Assembly (NCBI GenBank): GCA_017311185.1
Contig: JAESUZ010003161.1
Span: forward strand, 2,837,501-2,901,500
DNA length: 64,000 bases
Reading direction: 5' to 3'
DNA from: Proteles cristata cristata
Lineage: Eukaryota; Chordata; Mammalia; Carnivora; Hyaenidae
The translations under genes were made by a program, and so were the position numbers. Below are positions 33,871-46,038 of the stretch, piece after piece; positions within the stretch are counted from its first letter, which is position 1, and the number at the start of each line of letters is the position of its first letter. Under the pieces are notes generated by a model that was not told the origin of the DNA, made no database searches, and saw only the letters and a program-made list of their open reading frames with translations.

Positions 33871-35174
33871 GTTTTTCCTTGTTTTATGAATACTGTAACT
33901 TAATCTCTGAGAAAATTACATCAAAAATTAACTAAGTCTTTTTCTGTTTCTTCTGGGATCATTCCCAGTGCTTCTTGATCTGGTATCTGATTCATGCTGT
34001 TGATTTTCCTCATATTTACTCAGAATAAATTCCACATGAGCGGACTGGCCACTGGTGTTGGAATAGGACTCTTGAATGCAGAATCACTCTGTCTGTGGTG
34101 AATGCTCCTCTGTTCCCTCAATCCCTCAGTCTAGAATGAGCACCCCTTGGCTTGGAGACCATGAGATCTCCCTGATCAGATCTTAAGAGAGCTCTTAAAC
34201 TCAGCTAAGGTGAGAGGTACCAGTCAGGGTATAAAAAGGAGGGCTAACATGGCCAGCCATTCTTCCATATTAGAGTTTTAATGTTTAAAAAATATTTATA
34301 GGCCACAGACCTACAGAGAGAATTTCAGATTTACTCACTGTCATCTCACACTGGAGGAACTTTTGGATCAAAACATCACAAGACTACTAGTGGACTATAG
34401 ATTGCTCTCTTTAGATCAGTGTCCACTGCTAGTTCAATCAGCTGTGGATCTCAGTGATGTTGGGGTCTTGTGGGACCTGTTACTTAATCTTCAGAGGGGG
34501 ACAACAGGTGTGCCATGTGTTATTTGACTTGGTTTCTCAGGTAGGATAACGTTTCCCTAAGAATTGTCATCATCTGCTTGTCATATATTTTTTCTTTTTT
34601 CATGTGTCTTTGACTGACACAGTGAAACAGAGCAGTAAGCAGGATATTTTGCATCAGCAAAATATTTCTCCTCCATTCACATGTTTTCTTTGTGGTTGAC
34701 AGAGTTCTAAAACTTGCCTCATGAAATGAAAGGAAAGAGGAAGGACAAGGGGGAGGATTGGTTATAAAGAGACATGAACAATTCCAGCTGATTGCTAGGG
34801 CTGGGCCCCATGGAAACACCACCTGTGGACTGACCTTGGTAGATGACCACATTCACAGGACTGGTTATCCGTTTTGCAAGTCTTGATATTATCAGTGTAC
34901 TCAAAGTGACTGGAGTCACGAGGACTGACTCTCACTAGCCCACATTATATGACAGGAGGAGCCAGTTGGAATTCCAGTTGATTACCTCACATGGATCAGA
35001 GTTGTATGATTTCTCGTGTCCACAAGAGCCTGCTCTTCAGGCCCTCTTCCATATTAAGGTGCCTGAGTAGGTGGGTTAGCAATGCTCACTTTGTTAATAG
35101 CAGAAAAATGGGTGGAAAGCCATCTTACAGAGACCATGGAAAAATCAGATGCTCTCTGTTGTGACTAAACGGGG
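33871..35174. other. intergenic DNA between two LTRs
   Basis: Small ORFs only. No retroviral gag, pol or env similarity seen, so the flanking LTRs are not a provirus pair; they also face opposite ways. Confidence 0.5.
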
Positions 35175-35650
35175 TGTTTCTTTACCCGATGGGGGACCCC
35201 AAATGTGGGGCGATGCTGGTGGCACAGAGGCTGAAAGAATTCACCTGAAAGAACAAAGGAGGTAGAAGTTTATTAGATATGCCACAGGGGAGCAGTGGGC
35301 AGGACAGCAGAGGAGAGGCTGTCTGCTATGACGCCATGGGAGGGGGCTGCCTTTATGGAGGGAAGGTGAGGAGGTTTAGTGACGTTTGGAATTTTCCCTT
35401 TTTAGGCAACTGTGCCTAGTTATAAGTAGTCCATTGGTCACATAGGGCCTACGGATACTTCAAGGTGGGTCACCTAATGGGCTTGTCTGTATTCAGCCAG
35501 GTGATTGCTGTGGCCCTTTCTTCATTCCATTGCTCAAGCCTGTTTATCTAAAAGTAAATTCCATGCAATCCTTGCCTCGGGAAATCATCCATTTCCTAAA
35601 TCCCTAGGGTGTATAAATCTACCGTATTCTCAGTAGATGCATTTGGCTAA
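35175..35650 (-). mobile_element. ERV LTR, solo or partial
   Basis: Minus-strand AATAAA (near 35268) is followed by TTCAGGTGAATTCTTTCAGC and CATTTGGGGTCCCCCATCGG, a typical U5/terminal sequence. The 5' limit is approximate. Confidence 0.65.
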
Positions 35651-36021
35651 ATTCTTTTTTTCTCCCCATAAATTCCCTTTATTTTGTTAACATATTGGTT
35701 TTTGTTCTATGAACACATGGTGCTAGTTTACATCACAATACAATCAGACATTCCTGGATTTTAAATTGTATATCCCAAACACACCAGCCTTGCCTGTCAG
35801 TGATGTGGGTGAAGTCTGTAGCCTCCAAGTTTACTACACAACAACACATAGACTCTGATTATCAACAAGGTAGTAACTAACAGGCAAAACTCATGATTGT
35901 TATGTTTCAATGAGAGAAAAATTCCTGACAGCTGAAATGTCTGTCATGACTCATGAAGGTATGCATATTAGCTATGTATTTCCACTTCTGAGTCTTTTCT
36001 TAAATTTTTAGAAAACTACTT

Positions 36022-36038
36022 AAAATTAGAGTGGCCTC
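36022..36038 (+). repeat. left target-site duplication of the L1
   Basis: AAAATTAGAGTGGCCTC, identical to 43461-43477. The bottom strand at the junction reads TTTT/AAGT, the preferred L1 endonuclease nick site. Confidence 0.93.
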
Positions 36039-37913
36039 GGAGGGACAGGGCAAGACGGCGGAGAAGTAAGGAGCTCCATACTTGCACTCGCGCCCATGCC
36101 TCACACGGAAAAGATCTGAAGCCATAGGAAACTACAAAACCTGAGAGATTGGGGAAAAAGGACGCAGATTCCACTGAGAAAGCCTTCCAACGTGAGTCCG
36201 AACCGGGGAAGATAAAATCGGGCTGGGATCGGAGACTGGAGGGATGGGGCGAGCCCCATCTGCGGGGAGTGAGAGGGGAAAAGGAGAGTCTGAAACAGAA
36301 AAACCTCCGCTCGGGGGAAAAACCTCCACTCAGGCCGTAGAAAGACCTTGCGCACAAAATACCTGCGCACCAGGCCCCCCCACGCTCCAACTCGCCCGGG
36401 AGGGGCTGCGCTCATGGTCTGCTTCTTTGTGCGGGCTCCTGGCTGGCTGGGAGAAGCGGCGCGCCTGCCGCCATTGCCCTCCCGGTGGCGGGCTGGGGCC
36501 CCTGGAGGAGCCGCGCGCGGGCACCGGGCGTCCGCGCTCCTGGCTGGCTGGAGCTCTAGAGGGAAGCCAGAGAGCTAAACACTGGCAGATGTGACCCCGA
36601 GTTCCTGTTTTGGGTGACGAGACACAGAGGGACCTCGATTTCCTCACTCCAGCGGGCTCAGCGCGCCTGCAGACAGAGCCCCCCGCCCCGCCCAGGCGCG
36701 CCAGCCCCACCCGGAGGAGAGGGGGGCGGTGGCTTCTGGCCCCACCCCCAGAGCTAGCCTGGAGGCTTGGAATTGCCAGGAGGGGGTAGCCAGGGGATCG
36801 CCTGAGGCAATTTCAGCGGGGCGCTTGGCCTGGGATTTGGAGGCTGGGACTGGCCTGGGTTGAAAAGCACGACAAACTTTGGCTAAGCCCCTGGCCCTGG
36901 GAGTTTACACGCCCATAAAAGTTAGGTGGAGCGCCGCCACTCTCCTCCCTGCAACCGCCAAGGCAGAACTCCTGACTGACGCAGTGGATCACACCACGCC
37001 CATCCCTGCTTGAGAGCTGCCCTCCTCCCTTTTCCTTTTTTTTTCTCTTTTCTTCTTCTTTTTTTTTTTCTTATATATTTTTTTTCTTTTTTTCCCCCAG
37101 AACACTGACCTGATTACCTCTGGTCACCAGCGTGCTTACAGAATCAAATTTAGTCCATTCTGTAGATGTAAATTCTACACCTCCCAACCTTTTCATCTCT
37201 TTCTTTCAGGAGTAATTAGACTATATAGTTTCTATATAGTTTCTCTGGATAACGCCAGCATCCTTCCCTCACCTAACCAACCATACTCCACCCTTTAACT
37301 CTTTGAAAAAAGCTTCTTGCCCATTCTGCCTGTTCATTCCATTTCCAATTTCACCTCATCCCTGCCCTGTCATCTCTCTCTGTCTCTATGTTCTTCAACC
37401 AGCACTGCATACATCTGGCTATTTAATTGTAGCTGGGAAATCCGGTTATATGCTCTAAACCGTTCTTTGTCCATTGGTATTCTTCTTTTTTCCTTTTCTT
37501 TTTTTCCTTTTGACCTTTTTATGTATTTTTTAAATTTTCTATTATTCGCCCTCCCTCCTCCGTCTTTTCTATTAAATTTTTCGCTGTCCCTCTCAGTTTG
37601 CATGTTAGTCAGATTTGTCTGTGCGATTGTGTTCCCCTGCTCCCTGTGCGTTTGTCAGTCTGTTTTTCTCTCCAGGGCTACCTCAAGAAACAACCCAAAG
37701 TGCACATGGTGGAGAGGCCCAAATATCATTACGAGTAGGAAAACAAAATAACCAAGGTCTCAACAAGAGAGACCAAGAGATACCATTCAAAAAACACTCT
37801 CTGAAAGGAAAGGCCCTGGACAGTCAAAGGATCTTCTTGGATACAGCAACGCTCACAGGTGCATAGAGCATAACAGGTCTTTAAAACTTACAAGAGCCAG
37901 AAAACTAACTAAA

Positions 37914-38801
37914 ATGACGAAACAAAAAAGCTCTCCCCCAAAGAAACTCCAAGAAGAATTGACAGCTAATGAACTGCTCAAAACAGATATAAGCAACATA
38001 AATGAACAAAAGTTTAGAATAATAATCATAAAATTAATAGCTGGGCTTGAAAAAAACATAGGGAACATCAAAGAAACTACAGACAAAATGGAGAATATAA
38101 ATAGGCATGAAGAATTAAAAAAGCGATAAATGAGATACATAATAAATTAGAGGCCTCCAATGCACGGATTGAAGAGGCAGAAAGGAGAATAAGTGATTTA
38201 GAAGACACCATTATAGAAAAACAAGAAGCTGACATAAAAAAGAGACAAACTGATCCAGGAACATGAAAGAAGAATTCAAGAGCTCAGCGACACGGTCAAA
38301 CACAACAATATCCACATCATAGGAATCCCAGAAGAGGAAGAGAGGGGGAAAGGTGCTGAAGGAGTTCTGGAACAAATTATACCAGAGAACTTCCCCAACC
38401 TGGGAAAAGAAGTAAATGTTGAAATACAAGAGGCTCAGAGGACCCCCCTCAGACGTAATCTGAATCGAACTTCTGCAAGGCATATAATAGTAAAAATGGC
38501 AAAATATAAGGACAAAGAGAAAAATTTGAAAGCAGCTAGGGAGAAAAGGGCCCTAACACACAAAGGCAAACCTATCAGAATGGTGACAGACCTATCTACT
38601 GAAACGTGGCAGGCAAGAAAGGAATGGCAAGAGATCTTCAATGTGATGAACAGAAAAAATATGCAGCCAAGAATCCTCCATCCAGCAAGCCTGTCATTCA
38701 GAATAGAAGGAGAGATAAAAACCTTTCCAAATAAACAGAAATTGAAAGAATTTGTCACCACGAAGCCAGCCCTACAAGAAATCCTGAGGAGGACGCTCTG
38801 A
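37914..38801 (+). pseudogene. L1 ORF1 (RNA-binding chaperone), frameshifted
   Basis: ORF1p is the trimeric L1 RNA chaperone. The N-terminal frame begins MTKQKSSPPKK at 37914 and stops at 38129. Coiled-coil-like sequence continues in another frame to about 38266, and a second frame change restores the original frame, covering the RRM and C-terminal domain (open to 38801, ending KPALQEILRRTL). So two compensating indels are present. The length of about 295 codons is normal for mammalian L1 ORF1. Confidence 0.88.
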
Positions 38802-38847
38802 AGGAAAGGTTGCAAGGAACAAAGATACCAGAGACACCACCACAAAC

Positions 38848-41800
38848 ATGAACCCTACAAAAGATACAAAGACTCTAAACCCATATATTTCAATAATAAC
38901 ACTCATTGTAAATGGGCTGAATGCTCCAATCAAAAGACATAGGGTAGCAGAATGGATAAAAAAACAAAATCCATCTATATGCTGTCTACAAGAAACTCAT
39001 TTTAGACTGGAAGATACCTTCAGATTAAAAGTAAGGGGATGGAGAAATATATATCATGCTACTGGAAATAAAAAGAAAGCCGGAGTAGCGATACTTATAT
39101 CAGAGAAACTGGACTTTAAATTAAAGACAATCACAAGAGATGAAGAAGGGCATTACATAATAGTTATAGGGTCCATCCATCAGGAAGAACTAACAATCAT
39201 AAATGTCTATGCACCGAATATGGGACCACCTAAATATATAAAACAATTAATCACAAACAGAAACAGGCTCATAGACAAGAATGTGCTAATAGCAGGGGAC
39301 TTCAATACTCCACTTATAGCAATGGACAGGTCAACCAGACAGAAAATCACTTATGAAATAATGGACTTGAAAGACACATTGGACCAGATGGATCTGACAG
39401 ATATATTTAGAACTCTACATCCTGAGGCCAGGGAATTTACTTTCTTCTCAAGTGTGTGCATGGCACATTCTCCAAGATAGATCACATATTGGGACATAAA
39501 GCAGCCCTCAGTAAATATAAAAGAATTGAAATCATACCATGCACACTGTCAGATCATAATGCTTTGAAACTTGAAATCAATCACAGGAAGAAGCCTGGAA
39601 AACCTCCAAAAACATGGAGGTTAAAGAACACCCTACTAAAGAATGAATGGGCCAATCAGGCAATTAGGGATGATTTTAAAATATATATGGAAACAAATGA
39701 AAATGAAAACACAACAATCCAAAATCTATGGGATGCAGCAATGGCAGTCCTAAGAGGAAAGTACATTGCACTCCAGGACTATTTCAGGAAACTAGAAAAA
39801 GCGCAAGTCCAAAATCTAACAGCTCATGTAAAGGAACTAGAGGCAGAGAAACAAGAATGCCCTAAACCCAGTAGAAGAAGAGAAATAGTAAAAATCAGAG
39901 CAGAAATAAACAACATAGAGATGAAAGAAATAATTGAACAGATCAATGACCAAGACTTGGTTTTTCGAAAAAATAAACAATATTGACAAACCTCTAGCCA
40001 GGCTTCTCAAAAAGAAAAGAGAGAGCACCCAAATAGACAAAATCATGAATGAAAGTGGAATTATTACAACCAACCCCTCAGAAATACAGGCAATTATCAG
40101 GGAATACTATGAAAAATTACATGCCAACAAACTGGACAACTTAGAAGAAATGGACAAATTCCTAAACGCACACCCACTACCAAAATTCACACAGAAAGAG
40201 ATAGGAAATCTAAACAGACCCATAACTAGTGAAGAAATTGAATCAGTGATCAAAAATCTCCCAACAAATAGGAGTCCAGGACCAGGTGGCTCCCCGGGGA
40301 ATTCTACCAGACGTTTAAAACAGAACTAATAGGAAACTAATTTGACAATAAACTCTTTGTAAAATAAAATAAAATAAAATAAAATAAAATAAAATAAAAC
40401 AGAACTAATACCAATTCTTCTCAAGCTATTCCAAAAAATAGAAAGCGAAGGAAAACTCCCAGACTCATTTTATGAAGCCAGCATCACTCTGATTCCCAAG
40501 CCAGACTGAGATCCAGCTAAAAAAGAGAACTACAGGCCAATATCCTTGATGAATACGGATGCAAAAATCCTCAACAAGATCCTTGCAAATCGAATTCAAC
40601 AGCACATAAAAAGAATTATCCACCAAGATCAAGTGGGATTCATTCCTGGGTTACAGGGCTGGTTCAACATTCACAAATCAATCAATGCGATACATCACAT
40701 CAATAAAAGAAAAGATAAAAACCATATTATCCTGTCGATAGATGCAGAAAAAGCATTTGACAAAATACAGCATTCTTCTTAATAAAGACTCTAGAGAAAG
40801 TTGGGATAGAAGGAACCTACTTAAACATCATCAAAGCCATCTATGAGAAGCCTTCAGCTAACATCATCCTCAATAGGGAAAAACTGAGAGCTTTCCCCCT
40901 GAGATCAGGAACACAACAGTGATGTCCACTCTCACCACTGCTGTTTAACATAGTGCTGGAAGTCCTAGCATCAGCTATCAGACAACAAAAGGAAATCAAA
41001 GGCATCAGAATTGGCAAAGAGGAAGTCAAACTTTCACTCTTCACAGATGACATGATACTCTACATAGAAAACCCGACAGACTCCACCAGAAGCCTCCTAG
41101 AACTGATCCAAGAATTCAGCCAAGTTGCAGGGCACAAAATCAACATAAGAAATCAATTACATTTTTATACACCAACAATGAAGCAACAGAAAGAGAAATC
41201 AAGAAACTGATCCCGTTCACAATTGCACAAAAAAACATAAAATACCTAGGAATAAACCTAACCAAGGATACAAGAGATCTGTATGATGAAAACTATAGAA
41301 AACTTATGAAGGAAATTGAAGAAGACACAAAGAAATGGAAAAACATCCCATACTCATGGATAGGAAGAATAAATATAGTTAAGATGTCATTACTACCCAA
41401 AGCAATCTACACATTGAATGCAATTCCAATCAAACTTGCATCAGCATACTTCTCAAAACTAGAACAAACTATCCTAAAATTTGTATGGAACCACAAAAGA
41501 CCTCAAATAGCCAAAGTAATACTGAAAAATAAAACCAAAACGGGAGGGATCACCATCCCAGACTTTAACCTCTACTACAAAACTGTCATCATCAAGACAG
41601 TATGGTATTGGCACAAAAACGGACACATTGAAATGGAACAGAATTGAGAACTCAGAAGTGGACCCAAAAGTATACAGCCAACTAATCTTTGACAAAGCAG
41701 GAAAGAATATTCAATGGAAAAAAGACAGCCTCTTTAACAGATGGTGCTGGGAGAGCTGGACAGCAACATGCAGAAGAATGAAACTAGATCAATTTCTCAC

Positions 41801-42760
41801 ACCATACACAAAAATAAACCCAAAATGGATAAAGGACCTGAATGTGAAACAGGAAACCATCAAAACCCTAGAGGAGAAAGCCGGAAACAACCTCCTTGAC
41901 TTCCACCGCAGCAACTTCTTACTTGACACATCCCCCAAAGCAAGGGAATCAAGAGCAAAAATCAATGATTGGCACCTCATCAAGATTAAAAGCTTTTGCA
42001 CAGCAAAGGAAACAACCCACAAATCTAATAGGCAACCAACGGGATGGGAAAAGATAGTTGCAAATGACATATCAGATAAATAAAGGGTTGATATCCAAAA
42101 TCTATAAGGAACTCAGCAAACTCCACACCCGAAAACCAAACAACCCAGTAAAGAAATGGGCAGAAGATATGAACAGACACTTCTCCAAAGAGGACATCCA
42201 GATGGCCAACAGACACATGAAATGATGCTCAGCATTCCTTCTCATCAGGGAAATACAAATCAAAACCACACCACCTCACACCAGTCAGAGTGGCTAAAAT
42301 GAGCAAATTAGAGAACGCGAGATGCTGGCGAGGATGAGGAGAAACGGGCACCCTCCTACACTTTTGTTGGGAATATAAACTGGTGCAGCCCCTCTGGAAA
42401 ACAGTGTGGAGGTTCCTCAGGAAACTAACAGTAGAACTCCCCTAGGACCCAGCAATAGCACTGCTAGGACTTTACCCAAGGGATACAGAAATGCTGATGC
42501 ATAGGGACACATGTACCCCAGTGTTCATAGGAGCACTCTCAACAATAGCCAAAACATGGAAAGAGTCTAAGTGCCCATCCACGACAAATGGATCAAGAAG
42601 ATGTGGTTTATCTCTACCATGGAATACTACATGGCAATGAGAAAGAATGAAATCTGACCATGTGTAGCAACATGGATGGACCTTGAGGGTGTTATGCTGA
42701 GTGAAATAAGTCAGGCAGAGAAGGATAAATATCATATGTTTGCACGTATAGGAGGATTAG
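38848..42760 (+). pseudogene. L1 ORF2 (endonuclease/reverse transcriptase), multiply broken
   Basis: The endonuclease domain begins MNPTKDTKTLNPYIS at 38848 and keeps QETH, YAPN and GDFNTP; its end with the SDH motif falls in another frame from 39456. Further pieces lie at 39934-40329, 40546-40782 (RT motif [12 protein letters not shown]), 40953-41210 (RT active site, here FTDD rather than the usual FADD), 41306-41647 and 41628-42083. Stops occur near 40508 and 40920, and a 65-bp nested insertion sits at 40331-40395. The protein is not functional. The 3' limit is approximate because the last part is shredded. Confidence 0.88.
40331..40395 (+). mobile_element. ultra-short 5'-truncated L1 nested in ORF2
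   Basis: About 34 bp (GGAAACTAATTTGACAATAA onward) match the last bases of L1 3' ends such as 42935-42967, followed by an (AAAAT)n tail. It is flanked by perfect 14-bp duplications AAAACAGAACTAAT (40317-40330 and 40396-40409). The insertion interrupts ORF2 between the endonuclease and reverse transcriptase. Confidence 0.9.
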
Positions 42761-42977
42761 GAGGAACTTAACGGAGGACCATGGGGGAGAAGATGGGGGA
42801 AATGGTGGGGGAAAGGGAGAGAGGCATACTATGAGAGACTCTTGAATGCTGACAAAAACTGAGGACTGATGGATGTGGGGGGTGGGATGGGCATGGAGGA
42901 GGACACTTGTGGGGATGAGCACTGGGTGTTATGTGGAAACCAACTTGACAATGAACTGTTTGTAAATAAAAAAAAGA

Positions 42978-43454
42978 AAGAAGATATGGTATATATACAC
43001 AATGGAATATTATTCAGGCATAAAATGAATGAAATCTTGCCATTTGCAATCACATGGATGGAGCTAGAGAGTATAATAAGTGAAATAAGTCAGTCAGAGA
43101 AAGACAAATAGCATATGATTTCACTTATATGTGGAATTGAAGAAACAAATGAACAAAGAGAAAAAAAAAAGAGACGATCAAGAAACAGACTCTTAATTAT
43201 AGAAAATAAATGTGTAGTTACCAGAGGGGAAGGGATGGGGAGATGGGTTAAATAGGTGATGGGGATTAAGAAGTGCACTTTGATGTAATGGGTGATATAC
43301 TGGGAGATGTATGGAATTTTTGAATCACTATACTGTACATCTAAAACTAAGGTAACACTATATGTTAAGTATACTGGAATTTAAAATAAAAATGTGAAAA
43401 AATTAAAAATTAATAAAAATGCATGTAAAAAAAATAAAAGATCTCCATAAACAG
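42978..43454 (+). mobile_element. 3'-transduced segment carried by the L1 (old L1 tail)
   Basis: This sequence follows the L1's own A-tail but lies inside its target-site duplication. It is the 3' end of an older L1 family (ATGGAATATTATTCAGGCAT, and the conserved GTGAAATAAGTCAGTCAGAG block). It ends with AATAAA at 43433-43438, 16 bp before a fresh A-tail at 43455. Confidence 0.8.
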
Positions 43455-43460
43455 AAAAAA

Positions 43461-43477
43461 AAAATTAGAGTGGCCTC
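43461..43477 (+). repeat. right target-site duplication of the L1
   Basis: A 17-bp match to 36022-36038, following an A-run at 43455. The first four A's are shared with the A-tail, so the informative match is 13 bp. Confidence 0.93.
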
Positions 43478-44901
43478 ATGTGATGTTTCTGAGATGTGGT
43501 GTTCCTATGGCTACATGGCCTCTGCCTTCTGGAATTCCTACTTGGCTCTCCTCTTTCCCTTTCTCCCTTTACGCTCCTTGGGGTCCACAAGAAACATTAT
43601 CTTTCTTTTCTGTGCTTTAACAGTCACAGTAAATTCTAGCTTGCAAACTTTTCAACCTCTTTGATTATGTCTTCATTCCCTGAATCAGTGTTATTCTTTT
43701 CCCCACCAACTAAAAAAAATTGTCTTCATCTCAGATGTGGAAAGAATGGGAAAAGGAATGGTTAAAATCAAGAGAATCTTCTATATGTGAGAAAACAATG
43801 TGCTCAGGACTGTGGAGGTGTTAAGAAGGAGATGTTGGGGAAATAGAACTAAAAACAAATCTCCCAATGTGGAAATACCCTCCGTAGAGGTAACAGAGAA
43901 AGAAAACACTTTTATTATTGAATAACATTTAACCAGAATACGATGCACATCCTAGGCAATCCTTAAGAGACTGCAGACAGAAAAGAATCTTACCTCCTTT
44001 TATAACCAAGCAGACACAACCTGTTATATATGTGTTCCAAAATAAACAGTAACTAGTCCTCAAATCAGAGGTCTTGACAGCACCATTTGTCACACATACA
44101 TAGTTCATCCTAAATTTACCTGGTAATGGAGGTGACTGTCTAGGTTGGCTGATTGGGTTTATACAAAGCAAAATCAAACTTCTTGGATCTTTATAACAGG
44201 AGATGGTTGTTTTGCAACAGGGAGAACCCATCAAAGTGAGGCTTCTATCTCCGACAGACACTGGGAAATCTGGGAACTATCTCCTTTGATGTTTACATTT
44301 CAAAGATGGCTCCCAGCTTCTTAAAAAAATATTCTTGAATCAAAAAGCTGACAAAAGTCCTAAATAGTTTTCAAAAGTATTTATATACATTTTAAAGGGA
44401 GGAGAAAGTATCTACAATTTTAATTTTTCTAAGGAGGGGAGGAGAATCTCTTCCTTTATTTGTAGCAGGGAGAATTAAGTCTCTTGAATTATTATTGTTG
44501 TTGTTATTTAAAATTTTTATTTGTCCTTACAAAAATAAATAGTCCAACTTTCCAGACGCATGGGAACAGAGACTTTAAAGGAGAACCTTGTAGAGCAGTG
44601 AACATGGAATGAGTGGTTTAAATAGTAAGAGAGGCAGAGTTCCAAGGGGCTGAGGCCAGAATGGACAGACACCGAGGTAGAAGAGCTTGGAAGGCTCCAC
44701 AGAGCATGCAGGCCTTGGGCTGTGGGGAGGGGATTTGGATGAACAGGGTGGGGTCTGGCTCAGGGGACCATGATGGCCAGGTTCTTGTCCTCAACTTCTC
44801 CCTATTTCCAAGGAAAGGGGCCTGTCATGGACCCCAGTGCTTTTTCACTTGCTCTGTGGTGAGAACAGGATCTTCCTTCTGAAAAACCTTGGGAAGAGTA
44901 G
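43478..44901. other. intergenic DNA, unassigned
   Basis: Right flank of the L1; nothing recognised. Confidence 0.5.
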
Positions 44902-45112
44902 GGGCACCTGGGTGGCTCCGTCAGTTGAGCATCCAACTTCAGCTCAGGTCATGATCTTGGAGTTCATGAATTCAAGCCCCACATCAGCCTCTGTGCTAAC
45001 AGCTTGGAGTCCGGAGCTTGTTTTGGATGCTCTTTCTCCTTCTCTCTCTGCCCCTCCCCCACTCACACTCTGTTTCAAAAATAAATAAACATTAAACAGT
45101 TTTTTTTTAATT
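44902..45112 (+). mobile_element. felid CAN-SINE
   Basis: GGGGCACCTGGGTGGCTCCG to AAATAAATAAACATTAAAC and a T-containing tail. Confidence 0.92.
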
Positions 45113-45351
45113 GGGAACAGTGAAGAAAGGGGAATTTGGAGGCAGGGATGGTTACTAAATTAAGCAGAGGAATCTCCTGGCATAAGTTTCCTGAAGAAAT
45201 TCCAAAGGCTTCAAAAATTTACATTTGCCTCTCTTCTCTGTAAACTTTCTGGTTCAGTGAGCCTGGTTGTGAAGAATTATAGGGAGGGATTCACAGGGAA
45301 CAGATTATTTTCAAAAACATCTTGGACTTTTTTCAATGATAGAAAGCAGTG

Positions 45352-45386
45352 TGTTTGTGTGTTGTGTGTGTGTGTGTGTGTGTGTG
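45352..45386. repeat. (TG)n microsatellite
   Basis: A TG run with one break (GTTGTG) near its start. Confidence 0.9.
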
Positions 45387-45578
45387 ATGAGAGGAGGTGG
45401 CAAAGAAGTCCGAGGGTAGGTGATTAGGGTGGAGGGGAGGCTAGAAATTGCCCTCTTTGGGTCTGTGGAACATAATGTACTATAAACCTATGATGGTTAA
45501 TTTTATGTGTCAACTTGGCTAGGCTATGATATCCACGTGTTGGGTCAAATACCAGCCTAGATGTTGCTTTGAAGGTAT

Positions 45579-45797
45579 TAAAAATTTTTTTCTTAATGTT
45601 TTATTTGTTTTTGAGAGAGGCAAAGACAGAATGAGAGTAGGGGAAGGGGAGATGGAAGGAGACACAGAATCTGAAGCAGCCTCCAGCCTCTGAGCTGTCA
45701 GCACAGAGCCCGATGTGGCGGTTCAGACTCAAACCATGAGATCATGACCTGAGCCGAAGTCAGACGCTTAACCAACTGAAGCACCTCAAGCACCTCA
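45579..45797 (-). mobile_element. felid CAN-SINE in an older repeat
   Basis: TTAATGTTTTATTTGTTTTTG to AACTGAAGCACCTCA, with a diverged head. Confidence 0.88.
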
Positions 45798-45855
45798 AAA
45801 GTATTTTCAGATGTGATTAACATTTAAATCAATAGACTTTGAGCAAAGCAGATTA

Positions 45856-46038
45856 GTTTTGTTTATTTATTTAAGAGAGAGAGAGAGAATGCACAAGTAT
45901 GAGGGAGGGACAGAGAAAGACAGAGAGACAAAATCCCAAGGATTTGCACTGTTAGCACAGATCCTACAAACTGTGAGATCATGACATAAACTGAAATCAA
46001 GAGTCAGATACTCAACCAACAGAGCCACCCAGGTGCCC
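45856..46038 (-). mobile_element. felid CAN-SINE in the same older repeat
   Basis: CAAAGCAGATTA at 45844-45855 and 46039-46050. The internal region is shortened. Confidence 0.93.

Larger units (their letters stand above)
36039..42977 (+). mobile_element. near-full-length L1 (5' UTR, ORF1, ORF2, 3' UTR), coding-defective
   Basis: This is an autonomous LINE-1 retrotransposon of carnivore type. The 5' UTR (36039-37913) is GC-rich at its head and polypyrimidine-rich later. ORF1 (coiled coil, RRM, C-terminal domain) and ORF2 (endonuclease, reverse transcriptase, C-terminal Cys region) follow. The 3' UTR has a G-rich purine tract (about 42760-42835) and ends at an AATAAA/A-tail (42965-42977). Target-site duplications lie at 36022-36038 and 43461-43477, enclosing additional 3' sequence. 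Frameshifts, stops and a nested insertion leave no intact ORF, so it cannot move on its own. Confidence 0.95.

Noticed and set aside
33480..35650. A provirus bounded by the LTRs at 33480-33870 and 35175-35650
   Set aside because: The LTRs belong to different families, face opposite ways, and the DNA between has no retroviral coding similarity.
42978..43454. Alternative that the young L1 simply inserted next to or into an older L1
   Set aside because: The target-site duplication lies outside both pieces, and neither outer flank contains old L1 sequence.
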